Of a stretch of 43,603 nt of DNA, positions 25,790 to 34,887 are shown one piece after another (positions within the stretch are counted from its first letter, which is position 1; each line of letters begins with the position of its first letter). Both the position numbers and the translations under genes were made by a program. The stretch comes from Bacillota bacterium (GTDB lineage: Bacteria; Bacillota; Clostridia; Lutisporales; Lutisporaceae). The DNA is taken from positions 1-43,603 of the forward strand of contig JAKJBU010000006.1 in NCBI GenBank assembly GCA_022706825.1, read 5' to 3'. The notes beneath the pieces were generated by a model that saw only the letters and a program-made list of their open reading frames with translations, was not told the DNA's origin and did not search any database.

Positions 25790-26437
25790 TTAGTTTCTGC
25801 TTGATTGTATCGATACAATCTCTTCTTTCTTTTCCACCTTTACATAATCAATATAATCAAGCCCTGCAAGGCCCAAATGTGTTGCAACCTGCTCTATGGT
25901 ATACAAAGCAACGATTTCTGTTATTTGGAGCTTTAGAATCCTTTCTTCTATTGGTGTAAGCACGGCTGCAAGCTGTTGTTTTATTGCAAGATCAAGGCTG
26001 AAAGGTTTTCCATAGGCTGCGGAAAGCCGAAAAAACAGCAGCGGATCTATCTCCACATCACAGAGCCAATCATTGAAAAATTTATTTAATTCTTCATTAA
26101 TCTCATTGAACAACGCCTTTTTGGACTGATTATCAATAATTACGCTCTTGAAATTCTTCGTATGCTTTTTTAAAGGATTAATGAACAATGCGCAAACAAT
26201 GACAGGATAAAAATCCTTTGCCTCATATAAAAGCCTTTTATACTCTGCAGAGCTTATTATCTTCTTTTCATTAATATATCTCATCAGTGCCTCGATATTC
26301 TCCGAGACATAATAGTTCAAAAAAATTGTCCTCAAGGTACTGATAACGCCCCGCAATACAATGCTGTAAATCTCTGAAGGAGTCTTACTGTCGTCTGCAA
26401 TTTTCAGATTTCCTTTGCCGTCTGCACTTTTTCTCAT
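25790..26437 (-). CDS. Unknown 215-residue protein
   Basis: A soluble, helix-rich, slightly basic protein with no signal peptide or membrane span. Recognisable stretches are TPSEIYSIVLRGVISTLRTI near 17-36, KDFYPVIVCALFINPLKKH near 74-92 and LTPIEERILKLQITEIVALY near 159-178. Its last 30 residues carry paired acidic and basic runs (VKVEKKEEIVS). I cannot assign it to a family. GGAGGTG six bases before ATG 26437 supports that start over the in-frame GTG at 26443, which overlaps the site. The adjacent downstream ECF gene has its own promoter, so a functional link is only possible. Confidence 0.7.
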   Translation of the reverse strand: MRKSADGKGNLKIADDSKTPSEIYSIVLRGVISTLRTIFLNYYVSENIEALMRYINEKKIISSAEYKRLLYEAKDFYPVIVCALFINPLKKHTKNFKSVIIDNQSKKALFNEINEELNKFFNDWLCDVEIDPLLFFRLSAAYGKPFSLDLAIKQQLAAVLTPIEERILKLQITEIVALYTIEQVATHLGLAGLDYIDYVKVEKKEEIVSIQSSRN

Positions 26438-26590
26438 GTTCACACCTCCACAAGACTTTCAAGGAAATTTAATGAACCCCTGAGCCCTTTTTCCTCTATA
26501 TCTAATTATTTACAAATTCTTTTTATCTATTCAGCAATTTGATATACATTAATTGATTAATTTACCGTATATAAGTAAAATATAAATATA

Positions 26591-26645
26591 GGCACGGGGT
26601 TACGGGGTTTCGAGGTTACGGGGCAAGGACGACAGGCGCTCGTCC
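26591..26645. repeat. Repeat-like GC-rich island before rluF
   Basis: GGTTACGGGG occurs twice (26598-26607, 26614-26623), followed by a small hairpin GGACGA/TCGTCC (26627-26632, 26640-26645). GC content is far above the surrounding AT-rich spacer. It resembles a decayed dispersed repeat but not the GGGGACGTTTC family. Confidence 0.4.
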
Positions 26646-26686
26646 CTATTTGGTTATCAGGCAGAAATTTGAAAGGACATTTTGTT

Positions 26687-27433
26687 ATGAAAAGCGTAGA
26701 ACATGATGATAGCATTCGGATAAATAAATACATAAGTGAAAAGGGCTTGTGCTCCCGCAGGGAGGCTGATGAGCTTATCAGGCAGGGAAGGGTCACAATA
26801 AACGGCAAGAAGGCTTCCATTGGCAGCAAGGTATATCCCGGGGATATTGTAAAGCTCGGAGGAAAAAGCCTCTCTCCCAAAGCTCCTCCGGTATATATTG
26901 CCTTCAATAAGCCTCCCGGAATTGTGTGTACTACGGACAGAAGGGAAAAAGACAATATTATCGACTTTATCAACTACCCTAAAAGAATATTCCCCGTAGG
27001 AAGGCTTGATAAAGAATCGGAAGGCCTGATTTTCCTCACAAGTGACGGTGATATAGTAAATAAGATACTCCGGGCAGGCAACAATCATGAGAAAGAATAC
27101 ATAGTGACGGTAGACAAACCTGTTACTGAAGATTTTATCGAATCCATGTCAAAGGGTGTACGGATTCTGGGAACTGTAACAAAAAAGTGCAGGGTATCCC
27201 GGATATCCAGGTATGTGTTCAGGATAATACTTACGGAAGGAATGAACAGGCAGATCAGAAGGATGTGTGAGGTGTTCGGATATGAAGTTGTGAAGCTGAG
27301 GCGGGTACGGATTATGAACGTTAATCTGGGTTCACTTCCGGAAGGAAGATGGAGATATCTTACAAGCCACGAGCTTAATACAATTAACAAGCTTGTTGCA
27401 GAATCAGTGAAGACCGAAGAGGCCTCCAGATAA
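26687..27433 (+). CDS. rluF: 23S rRNA pseudouridine synthase, RluF-like (RsuA family)
   Basis: A 248-residue RNA-modifying enzyme. An N-terminal S4 RNA-binding domain (about 10-65: [20 protein letters not shown]) is followed by the pseudouridine synthase domain with the catalytic motif [14 protein letters not shown] (Asp108) and the family C-terminal [16 protein letters not shown] near 183-200. RluF converts a uridine near position 2604 of 23S rRNA to pseudouridine; RluB or RsuA specificity cannot be excluded. Start ATG 26687 has AAAGGA nine bases before it; the in-frame TTG at 26669 has none. Confidence 0.88.
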   Translation: MKSVEHDDSIRINKYISEKGLCSRREADELIRQGRVTINGKKASIGSKVYPGDIVKLGGKSLSPKAPPVYIAFNKPPGIVCTTDRREKDNIIDFINYPKRIFPVGRLDKESEGLIFLTSDGDIVNKILRAGNNHEKEYIVTVDKPVTEDFIESMSKGVRILGTVTKKCRVSRISRYVFRIILTEGMNRQIRRMCEVFGYEVVKLRRVRIMNVNLGSLPEGRWRYLTSHELNTINKLVAESVKTEEASR

Positions 27434-27529
27434 ATGTTCCTCCGGAATCATCGTTTTGCCGGAACTTTTATTAATTATTGGCAGTCAAAGTTGTATAAAT
27501 TCAAATAAGCTATGAAAGGGAGATAAATT

Positions 27530-29728
27530 ATGAAAAGGATGGTATCCATTATTACACTGGCTGCAGTACTCTTAGGCATCCTGCTTGCAGGGCCGGTAGC
27601 CGCTGCAGAGAATGGTAATCTGGATCTTAAAGAGGCATTGGAAATTGCCAAAACAGCTTTTGACTTTGATACCACAAATCATGACTTCAGCAGCAGCTAT
27701 TCAGAAACAAAATTCGGAAGAAAGCTGTGGTATCTGAACTGGAATTCCAATGATGGAAGAGGCTCAAGCATGAGTGTTACCGTTGATGCGGCAACAGGGG
27801 AAATAATAAACATGTACCAATGGAAGAACATGCCGCAGCCTTTAAACAGAATCCCAAAACACACCAGGGAAGAAGCTTTGGAGGTAGCCGAGGCTCTGGC
27901 CGGAAGGCTTCATCCTGACAAATTCAAAGATACGGAGCTTATGAACGAATACTGGGACAATATCTATCGATCCTATTACAGCAGCGATTCATACAACTTC
28001 AATTTCATAAGAAAGATAAAGGGAATAGACTTTCAGGATAATATGATACAGGTACAGGTAGACAAAAACACCCTCGAGGTAAGAAGCTTCAACCTGGATT
28101 GGGATACGGTAATACCTATTCCCGACTCTGCAAAAGCAATAAGCGCGGATGCGGCGAAGAAGATATTTGAAGAAAAGCTCGGTATTGAGCTGGCATATCA
28201 GATGATATATCCGAACAATTCAAGGGATTCCAAACTGATACTGGTATACAATCAGAAGAATGCAAACCATCGTATTGATGCCATTACCGGCGAGATAATG
28301 ACCCAGCCTTATTACGGATTAATGGAAAAGTCCGCCATGGGCGGCGGCGATGCCGGTGCGGCAGGTGTTGCGATTACTCCCGAGGAGCAGAAGGTGATTG
28401 ACGATTCCAGCAAGTATATAAGCAAGGAAAAAGCCCTGGAATCTTTTACAAAACTTGTACCTGTCGACAGCAGGTATAAAATGGATAACTCAAGCCTCTA
28501 CGGCGGTTATAACAATGAAAACGCAGCCTGGAGCTTCAGCTGGAGCTATAATGACAGTGCGAACAATACTTACAGCTATATATACGGCACGGTAGATGCT
28601 GTTACCGGTGAAGTCAAAAGCTTTAACATCAGCAACAGCGAGAATGAATACAAAGCCGGACGCGCTCAAAAGTATACAAAGGAACAATGCAGGGAAATAG
28701 CGGAAAAATTCCTTAAAGAAATACAGCCTGACAAATTCAGCACCTCTGAATACAGGGAGCTGTACTATGAAATATATGCAGATCCTCAGAATGTACCCAG
28801 CTACAATATGAACTATATCAGGAAGGAGAACGGCATCTCTGTTCCCTTCAACAATTTGAGCGTAGTGGTAAACACATATACCGGAGAAATAACAAACTTC
28901 TCCATGAACTGGCAGGACCTGGACTTCCCTGACACAGCGGGTGTAATAAGCCTGGAAGACGCTTATAAGCTGCTGTATGCAAAACATGACCTTATGCTTA
29001 AGTATATAAGGATATATAATTATAACAGGTTTGAAGACAATACGGAAATAAAGCTTGCTTACATGCCGGATAACTATTACGGCATGATTGATGCCAAGAG
29101 CGGCCAGTTTATAGACTATAGCGGAAGACCTGTCAGAGAATTCAACGAGGTATCCTTCACCGACATTGAAGGACATAAATTTGAAAATGATATCAAGCTT
29201 CTTGTTGAACTGGGAATAATTGATTCCGCCGAAAACAAGTTCAATCCGGATACAAAAATAACCCAGAAAGAATTTGTTAAGCTTCTGATGAAAGCAACCC
29301 AGCCGGATTACTATCCTATCCCCTATGCAGCAAGCGACAGCAGTGAATACGACAGGTACTATGAAAATGCCATAAATCAGAACATACTGTCCAGAAATGA
29401 AAAAAATCCCGAAGCCTGCGTCACAAGAATGGAAGCGTCAAAAATGACAGTAAAGGCACTGGGTGTAGGCTTTGTTGCGGACTTGGGAAGTATATTCAAC
29501 CTCAATCTCAAGGATGCCGCAAGTATTGCCGCAGAAAACAAAGGCTATGCCGCCATTGCAGCAGCTTTAGGAATCGTTGACACTTCTTCAGGCAGCTTCG
29601 TGCCGGGTCTGGAGCTTACAAAAGCTGAAACAGCAGGGATGCTCATAAACTATCTTAAAGTGGATAAGACCCCAAAATCATCGGAACCAACCGTAGGGAC
29701 ACCAGCAATAATGCCGACGGCAGAATAA
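27530..29728 (+). CDS. YcdB/YcdC-domain protein with C-terminal SLH segments
   Basis: A 732-residue secreted protein. A signal peptide (1-26, LAGPVAAAEN) precedes two YcdB/YcdC-type repeats (about 27-250 and 286-520), each with a helix-strand PepSY-like pattern: KTKFGRKLWYLNWN-type strands, VDAATGEIINMYQW and VDAVTGEVKSFNIS. About 190 residues of SLH-like sequence (FTDIEGHKFENDIKLLVELG, TKITQKEFVKLLMKA, FVPGLELTKAETAGMLINYL) anchor it to the wall. PepSY-like domains often inhibit or chaperone secreted peptidases, but no peptidase gene is adjacent. GGGAG precedes the start. Confidence 0.85.
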   Translation: MKRMVSIITLAAVLLGILLAGPVAAAENGNLDLKEALEIAKTAFDFDTTNHDFSSSYSETKFGRKLWYLNWNSNDGRGSSMSVTVDAATGEIINMYQWKNMPQPLNRIPKHTREEALEVAEALAGRLHPDKFKDTELMNEYWDNIYRSYYSSDSYNFNFIRKIKGIDFQDNMIQVQVDKNTLEVRSFNLDWDTVIPIPDSAKAISADAAKKIFEEKLGIELAYQMIYPNNSRDSKLILVYNQKNANHRIDAITGEIMTQPYYGLMEKSAMGGGDAGAAGVAITPEEQKVIDDSSKYISKEKALESFTKLVPVDSRYKMDNSSLYGGYNNENAAWSFSWSYNDSANNTYSYIYGTVDAVTGEVKSFNISNSENEYKAGRAQKYTKEQCREIAEKFLKEIQPDKFSTSEYRELYYEIYADPQNVPSYNMNYIRKENGISVPFNNLSVVVNTYTGEITNFSMNWQDLDFPDTAGVISLEDAYKLLYAKHDLMLKYIRIYNYNRFEDNTEIKLAYMPDNYYGMIDAKSGQFIDYSGRPVREFNEVSFTDIEGHKFENDIKLLVELGIIDSAENKFNPDTKITQKEFVKLLMKATQPDYYPIPYAASDSSEYDRYYENAINQNILSRNEKNPEACVTRMEASKMTVKALGVGFVADLGSIFNLNLKDAASIAAENKGYAAIAAALGIVDTSSGSFVPGLELTKAETAGMLINYLKVDKTPKSSEPTVGTPAIMPTAE

Positions 29729-29733
29729 AGCCG

Positions 29734-29807
29734 AAAAAAAGGACATGGGGACGTTTCTCCTGTCCCGCTGAAAGCGGGACAGGAGAAACGTCCCCATGTC
29801 CTTTTTT
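29734..29807. repeat. Dispersed palindromic repeat, copy D (bidirectional terminator)
   Basis: Perfect arms of about 34 bp around TGAAA (29769-29773), including GGGGACGTTTCTCCTGTCCC. Flanking AAAAAAA on the left and TTTTTT on the right make it a terminator in both directions, exactly between convergent genes. Confidence 0.88.
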
Positions 29808-29814
29808 ATGTAAA

Positions 29815-30555
29815 TTAGATTACAAGCCCTCCGTCTACCGAAAGTACAGTTCCTGTTATAAAGCTTGCTTCATCTGATGCCAGGAACAGATATGCATTTG
29901 CAATATCCTCCGGTTTACCAAGCCTCTGCATGGGGGTTTTTTCCCTGAGTGAATCCAGAACCTTTTCAGGAACAGTCTCAAGCATTGGAGTCATTACAAA
30001 GCCGGGGGCAACGGCATTAACCCTTATACCCTTTCTTCCAAGCTCCTTGGCCCAGGTCTTTGTCATACCTATAACTCCCCACTTGGCAGCTGCATAGTTT
30101 GTCTGGCCTATGTTCCCATATACCCCTACTATGGAGGAAGCATTGAGTATTACGCCGCTTCCCTGCTCCGTCATTGTGTCAAGTACAGCCTGAGCACAGT
30201 TGTATACGCCCTTCAGGTTGATATTGATAACTTTGTCGAACTGCTCTTCCGTCATCTTCCTAAGCATTGCATCCGCTGTTATGCCCGCATTGTTAACAAG
30301 TATGTCTATTCTGCCCCAAACCTTCTTTACTTCCGCAACCATTTCATCAACCTGTGCCCTGTTGCCTACGTCTACCTTGAAGCCAAGAGCCTCTGCTCCC
30401 ATTGACTTAATCTCTTCTGTGACTTCTTTAATTGCGTTTTCGCGTGTACCGCAGATTACCACCTTTGCGCCTTCCCGGGCAAAGACCATTGCGGTCTCCT
30501 TGCCTATCCCTTTTGTAGAACCTGTGACTATGGCTACTTTATCCTTAAGCCTCAT
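29815..30555 (-). CDS. fabG: 3-oxoacyl-[ACP]/acetoacetyl-CoA reductase
   Basis: A 246-residue short-chain dehydrogenase. The nucleotide motif TGSTKGIG is at 11-18, NNAG at 88-91, and the catalytic set Ser141, Tyr154 and Lys158 lies in SSIVGVYGNIGQTNYAAAK. It reduces beta-ketoacyl thioesters with NADPH. It directly follows a thiolase gene (23-base gap), so acetoacetyl-CoA may be the natural substrate, as in PhaB. No phaC or butyryl-pathway gene is adjacent, so a FabG role in lipid synthesis remains possible. Start ATG 30555 has GGAGG before it; the longer upstream frame does not. Confidence 0.9.
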   Translation of the reverse strand: MRLKDKVAIVTGSTKGIGKETAMVFAREGAKVVICGTRENAIKEVTEEIKSMGAEALGFKVDVGNRAQVDEMVAEVKKVWGRIDILVNNAGITADAMLRKMTEEQFDKVININLKGVYNCAQAVLDTMTEQGSGVILNASSIVGVYGNIGQTNYAAAKWGVIGMTKTWAKELGRKGIRVNAVAPGFVMTPMLETVPEKVLDSLREKTPMQRLGKPEDIANAYLFLASDEASFITGTVLSVDGGLVI

Positions 30556-30578
30556 ATACTTTCCTCCTTTTTTGTATA

Positions 30579-31754
30579 CTACATTTCCACTACAAGTGCG
30601 GTACCCATACCTCCGCCTATACATAAGGTTGCAAGTCCTTTTTTCACGTTTCTTTTCTTCATCTCATAAAGAAGTGTTATAAGTATCCTTGCGCCGCTGG
30701 CTCCCACCGGATGTCCAAGTGCAATTGCGCCTCCGTTGACATTCACCTTGTTCATGTCAAAACCCAAATCCCTTGCCACTGCAATAGACTGAGCTGCAAA
30801 AGCCTCATTGGCTTCGATAAGGTCTATATCCTCCAACTTGAGGTTCGCTCTTTCCAAAGCTTTCTTTACTGCCTTAACCGGCCCTATACCCATTATGCTT
30901 GGATCCACTCCGGCAGATGCATAACCTGCTATTCTGGCAAGAGGCTTTATGCCGAGTTCTTCCGCTTTATCCGCAGCCATTACAACCAATGCCGCGGCAC
31001 CGTCATTTATACCTGAAGCATTTCCGGCTGTAACAGTACCATCCTTTTTAAACGCAGGCCTCAGCTTCGCCAAGGCTTCTGCAGTAACTCCCGCTCTTGG
31101 GAATTCGTCGGTATCAACCACAATATCACCCTTTTTTGAAGGAATGACCACCGGAACTATCTCGTCCTTGAATTTGCCTTCCTTAATAGCTGCTTCGGCT
31201 TTGTTCTGGCTGGAAGCAGCAAAAGCATCCTGCTCTTCTCTGGTTATATTGTATTGTTCCGCCAGGTTTTCGGCAGTAATGCCCATATGGTAATTGTTAA
31301 ATACATCAGTGAGGGAGTCGTATATCATTGAATCTATTATTTCTCCGTGACCCATTCTGTAGCCCGTTCTGGCATTTCTGAGCAAATAAGGAGCTGCGCT
31401 CATGTTCTCAGTTCCGCCTGCAACAACAATGTCGCACTCTCCGGATATTATCTGCTGGGCAGCAACCTGTACAGCCCTCAGACCCGAACCGCATATCATG
31501 TTTATTGTATAAGCAGGCTTTTCAACCGGTATCCCTGACTTCACAGCTACCTGACGTGCCACTCCCTGGCCAAGGCCTGCCTGAAGAATACATCCCATGA
31601 TGGTATCATCCACCATTTCAGGAGTAATCCCTGCTCTTTTAATTGCCTCCTTGACTGCAGTCACCCCAAGGTCTACTGCGGAAACTCCCGCCAGGCTGCC
31701 GTTGAAATTGCCTATTGCTGTTCTTGCCCCACTTACGATAACAACTTCTCTCAT
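30579..31754 (-). CDS. thlA: Acetyl-CoA C-acetyltransferase (thiolase)
   Basis: A 391-residue thiolase with all catalytic residues at the positions known from biosynthetic thiolases: Cys88 (NMICGSG), His348 (GHPVG) and Cys378 (CIGGGMG). It condenses two acetyl-CoA into acetoacetyl-CoA. With the reductase gene just downstream it would make 3-hydroxybutyryl-CoA, the entry to butyrate-type fermentation or polyhydroxybutyrate. GAGGAGG precedes the start. A candidate promoter lies at 31791-31820. Confidence 0.93.
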   Translation of the reverse strand: MREVVIVSGARTAIGNFNGSLAGVSAVDLGVTAVKEAIKRAGITPEMVDDTIMGCILQAGLGQGVARQVAVKSGIPVEKPAYTINMICGSGLRAVQVAAQQIISGECDIVVAGGTENMSAAPYLLRNARTGYRMGHGEIIDSMIYDSLTDVFNNYHMGITAENLAEQYNITREEQDAFAASSQNKAEAAIKEGKFKDEIVPVVIPSKKGDIVVDTDEFPRAGVTAEALAKLRPAFKKDGTVTAGNASGINDGAAALVVMAADKAEELGIKPLARIAGYASAGVDPSIMGIGPVKAVKKALERANLKLEDIDLIEANEAFAAQSIAVARDLGFDMNKVNVNGGAIALGHPVGASGARILITLLYEMKKRNVKKGLATLCIGGGMGTALVVEM

Positions 31755-31790
31755 CGTGTTTAATACCTCCTCAAAGAATTAATTACTATT

Positions 31791-31820
31791 CGTATAAAAG
31801 CAATGCAACTTTTATGCCAA
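31791..31820 (-). promoter_or_regulatory. Candidate promoter of the thiolase-reductase operon
   Basis: On the minus strand TTGGCA (31820-31815), 18 bp, TATACG (31796-31791). A five-of-six -35 and a weaker -10. Confidence 0.4.
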
Positions 31821-32026
31821 ATTCCCTTCAGCCCTATGTGACATAGAAAACGAGCAACACGGAACATTTATATATTGTGCAGCTACATCAGAAAACTTCG
31901 ATAATCACTTCATTGCCGTTCATTATTCATGATTCAAAAATTATCGCCCTCCGTGCATTCAGTGGTTTTCTGTGTTTTCAGTGTTATCCGTATCTAGTTC
32001 CCTTTTCGCCTAAAATTGGGCATATA

Positions 32027-33409
32027 TTACGCTTTCAAAAGAGTAAACCAAAATGTTGTTCCCACTTCCGGTATACTTTCTACTCCATAGCTGCTATTAT
32101 GTGCTTCCATGATTTCTTTGGCTATTGAAAGCCCCAGTCCTTTTCCTTTGTCATCCTTGGATGCCTTATAGAATCTATCCCAAATATATGGAAGTTCTTC
32201 TGATGGTATGCCATGACCGTTATCTGATACTTCAATTTTTACGTTATCTTCATTCGTCGAAATTGAAATTTTTATCCAGCCTCCGGAAGCTGTATGATTG
32301 AATGCATTATTTACAAAATTGTATATTACCTGCTCAATACGCGGCTCGTCTCCCAACACAACAACGCTGGCCTTATCCCACTGCATATCCAGGGTTATCC
32401 CCTTTTCCTCCGACATATGTGCAAACCTGCTCATAATGCTGTTTACTGTCGCAAAAATATCAAAAGGAACCATGTCCGGCCTAAAATCCTCCGACTGAAT
32501 TTGGGACAGATTCAAAGTATCATCTACCAGACTCTTTAACCTGTCAGTCTCTTCCAATATAATGCTTAACTGACTGTTTCTTTTTTCCTTCATATCTCCC
32601 GTAACATCCCTTATTGTTTCTGCATATCCCTTGATCAGGCTAAGGGGAGTCCTGAATTCGTGGGACACATTTGCTATAAGATCCTTCCTCAGCTGCTCAA
32701 TTTTCTGAAGCTGCGCTGAAAGGTTATTTATTGTATCTGAAAGCATCCCAAGCTCATCTGAGCTTTCTACGTCAACCCTGACGGATAGATTGCCTTTAGC
32801 CATTTTTGCTGCAGCTTCATTGATTTTCAGTATAGGTTTTGTAAAGGCTTTTGATGAATAGTATGTAAGCAGCAGAGATATCAGAATAAGTATGACTGTA
32901 ATTATAAATAGCTGCTCCTTAATAATTTCCTTAGTCTCTTTAATCGCAGCAAGGGGCGCACCGACAATCATCACTCCCTTTATCTCAGGCCCTTCTCCTA
33001 TCGGGATTCCGACCAGCAAAATATTGCTGTTGAGCCTGTTGTGCTTTAGCTGTCTGACTATTGCTTCACCTTTAGCAGCTTCCAAAAATACTTCCTGCTT
33101 ATATACAGCCCTGCCCATCATCATTGGCATGAGAGAAAATCCAAATACCCGCTCTCCATTTATGGAGTATATTTCTACGCCAGCATTAAACTTAAGATTT
33201 AATTCCTCAGCCTTTTCTGTAAGCAGTTCTTCATTCATTCCTTCTTCATAAGCCTTTGCCAGTGCAATTCCCTCCTGCTTGATATTTCTGGTCTGGCTGT
33301 ACAAGTAGTACTGTTCCAGCATAACAACCTGAAGAACCCAAAGTAATCCGAGGGTAATCCCAATAAGCAGCAGCATCTGAACCCATAACCTGTAAGATAT
33401 CTTTTTCAT
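32027..33409 (-). CDS. Membrane sensor histidine kinase
   Basis: A 460-residue kinase. Helix 1 at about 9-30, an extracytoplasmic sensor of about 135 residues, helix 2 at about 167-185, HAMP (about 188-240), HisKA with phosphorylated His250 in VSHEFRTPLSL, and HATPase with N box NNAFNHT, G1 DNGHGIP and G2 GKGLGLS. It senses an envelope signal and phosphorylates the response regulator encoded just upstream, whose gene it overlaps by four bases. The sensor domain has no family I recognise. GGCGGAGG within the upstream gene provides its ribosome site. Confidence 0.93.
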   Translation of the reverse strand: MKKISYRLWVQMLLLIGITLGLLWVLQVVMLEQYYLYSQTRNIKQEGIALAKAYEEGMNEELLTEKAEELNLKFNAGVEIYSINGERVFGFSLMPMMMGRAVYKQEVFLEAAKGEAIVRQLKHNRLNSNILLVGIPIGEGPEIKGVMIVGAPLAAIKETKEIIKEQLFIITVILILISLLLTYYSSKAFTKPILKINEAAAKMAKGNLSVRVDVESSDELGMLSDTINNLSAQLQKIEQLRKDLIANVSHEFRTPLSLIKGYAETIRDVTGDMKEKRNSQLSIILEETDRLKSLVDDTLNLSQIQSEDFRPDMVPFDIFATVNSIMSRFAHMSEEKGITLDMQWDKASVVVLGDEPRIEQVIYNFVNNAFNHTASGGWIKISISTNEDNVKIEVSDNGHGIPSEELPYIWDRFYKASKDDKGKGLGLSIAKEIMEAHNSSYGVESIPEVGTTFWFTLLKA

Positions 33410-34101
33410 TTTGTATCCTCCGCCTCAAACTTATACCCTACTCCCCAGACCGTTACCAAAAGGTTCCTGTACTCTCCCAGGCTCTCTCTCAGCATTTTGA
33501 TATGGGTATCTACCGTCCTGTAATCTCCCCCGAACTCATAGCCCCATACTTTGTTCAAAAGCTGCTCTCTTGTAAAAACCCTATCCCTGTTTTTTATAAA
33601 AAAGCTCATCAGGTCAAATTCTCTTGGTGTCATGTCTATATTCCTTTCATCTATTGTAACCTTTCTGGAACTCATATTCACCAAAAGCCCTTTATATTCG
33701 AACAGCTCAGCGGAATAAGCGTTACTCCCGGAATTACTGCTGCGTCTCAGTACTGCCTTAATTCTGGCAACAAGTTCCTTAGGGCTGAATGGTTTTACAA
33801 TGTAATCATCAACACCAAGTTCAAATCCAAACAGCTTGTCATATTCTTCCCCTCTGGCTGTCAGCATCAATATAGGTATGGAGGAGGCGCGTCTTATTTC
33901 CCTGCATACGCTCCAGCCATCCACCTTGGGAATCATTACATCAAGCACCAGCATATCATATTCTGAATTTCCGAACTTATCCAGGGCTTCTGCCCCGTCT
34001 GCGGCTTCATCAATAACGAACCCCTCATTCTCCAGGTATTCCTTTACCATTTCCCTGATTCTATTCTCATCCTCCACCAGAAGAATCCTTACACCTGACA
34101 T
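33406..34101 (-). CDS. OmpR/PhoB-family response regulator
   Basis: A 231-residue regulator: receiver domain 1-120 with acidic pocket D11-E12, phospho-acceptor D54 (LVLDVMIPK), T81 and K103 (VKPF), then a winged-helix DNA-binding domain (about 130-228, including MTPREFDLMSFF and DYRTVDTHIKMLRES). It is coupled to the kinase gene downstream. The divergent secreted-protein gene at 34315 is a natural target. A 15-bp palindrome at 34167-34181 overlaps this gene's own -35. Confidence 0.95.
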   Translation of the reverse strand: MSGVRILLVEDENRIREMVKEYLENEGFVIDEAADGAEALDKFGNSEYDMLVLDVMIPKVDGWSVCREIRRASSIPILMLTARGEEYDKLFGFELGVDDYIVKPFSPKELVARIKAVLRRSSNSGSNAYSAELFEYKGLLVNMSSRKVTIDERNIDMTPREFDLMSFFIKNRDRVFTREQLLNKVWGYEFGGDYRTVDTHIKMLRESLGEYRNLLVTVWGVGYKFEAEDTK

Positions 34102-34147
34102 AACAGCACCACCTTACTTGGTTTGTATCCCACTCCGGTATTATTTA

Positions 34148-34181
34148 ATGATATTATTACACAAATTGACATTCAATGTCA
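34148..34181 (-). promoter_or_regulatory. Response-regulator promoter overlapped by a palindrome
   Basis: TGACATT-C-AATGTCA is a perfect palindrome (34167-34181). On the minus strand it contains TTGAAT (34176-34171), followed after 17 bp by TATCAT (34153-34148). A regulator bound here would block or tune the two-component operon; OmpR-type proteins more often use direct repeats, so another regulator is possible. Confidence 0.45.
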
Positions 34182-34226
34182 CTACATAATCCTGTGGTTT
34201 TTCAATTTTCATAAATCCAACACAAT

Positions 34227-34254
34227 TTCATCATTATATAGACAAATCTATAAT
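34227..34254 (+). promoter_or_regulatory. Promoter of the DUF2680-like gene
   Basis: TTCATC (34227-34232), 16 bp, perfect TATAAT (34249-34254), about 60 bases before the start codon. The poor -35 fits an activated promoter. Confidence 0.45.
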
Positions 34255-34314
34255 GTAGAATAAAATCAAGGCAATAATATGAAGCCTGAAACTATTAAAG
34301 AAAGGGTGAAAAAA

Positions 34315-34821
34315 ATGAAAAAAGCGCTATTAGCTACTGTATTGGTTCTTACGTTGGTATTAACATCATTTTCAGTTTTTGCAGATGGTGATCAAAGCAT
34401 ACTATCAAAAGTCACAGGATTGAGCGATGATGAAATATCAGAGCTGAGAACTCAGAGAATCGGTTATGGACAGCTTATACCGGCATCTGTGCTTTCAGAA
34501 ATGCTTGGCATGGACATTAAAGATGTAATAGGACTGAGGAAGGCAGGAAAGTCATACTATCAGATAGCTGTTGACAAAGGAGTAACTGCCGGGGATTACA
34601 AAAAAAGCCTGCTTGAAAAGAGAAATGCTTATATTGATGAGCAGGTTAAGTCGGGAAGCATCACAGAAGATCAGGGCAACCTCATAAAGGAAAGAATGAG
34701 CGTAAACATTGACGGCTGTACCGGTCAGACTCCAGGGGCAGGCAGATTCGGCGGTGGATGCGGTATGGGCGGAGGCTTCGGCAGAGGCTTCGACAGAGGA
34801 TTCGGCCGCGGCTCCCTATAA
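34315..34821 (+). CDS. Secreted DUF2680/YckD-like protein with a Gly-rich tail
   Basis: A 168-residue exported protein: signal peptide 1-24 (MKKALLATVLVLTLVLTSFS, then VFADG), a helical middle region (ILSKVTGLSDDEISELRTQR; KKSLLEKRNAYIDEQVKSGS), and a C-terminal tail rich in Gly, Arg and Phe (repeats of GFGRGF, GFDRGF). The piece NAYIDEQVKSGSITEDQG resembles the DUF2680/YckD motif. Function unknown; some relatives respond to envelope or metal stress. Start ATG 34315 has AAAGGGTG before it; the in-frame ATG at 34279 would place 12 charged residues ahead of the signal peptide. It is divergent from the two-component system. Confidence 0.75.
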   Translation: MKKALLATVLVLTLVLTSFSVFADGDQSILSKVTGLSDDEISELRTQRIGYGQLIPASVLSEMLGMDIKDVIGLRKAGKSYYQIAVDKGVTAGDYKKSLLEKRNAYIDEQVKSGSITEDQGNLIKERMSVNIDGCTGQTPGAGRFGGGCGMGGGFGRGFDRGFGRGSL

Positions 34822-34825
34822 CTTC

Positions 34826-34861
34826 AAAAAGGATAAATGGCCCTTGCCATTTATCCTTTTT
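34826..34861. terminator. Bidirectional terminator
   Basis: Perfect 15-bp stem AAAAAGGATAAATGG / CCATTTATCCTTTTT with loop CCCTTG, placed between convergent genes. Confidence 0.92.
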
Positions 34862-34887
34862 GTGGTTCTGAACTTATCTGACACAGC

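Noticed and set aside
28490-29176. 228-codon minus-strand frame inside the YcdB/SLH gene
   Set aside because: The plus strand encodes a signal peptide, repeats and SLH segments; the minus frame has Val/Ile/Tyr-rich antisense composition and no ribosome site.
8344-29807. Palindromic repeats as a CRISPR array
   Set aside because: The copies are separated by kilobases, are long palindromes and have no regular spacers.
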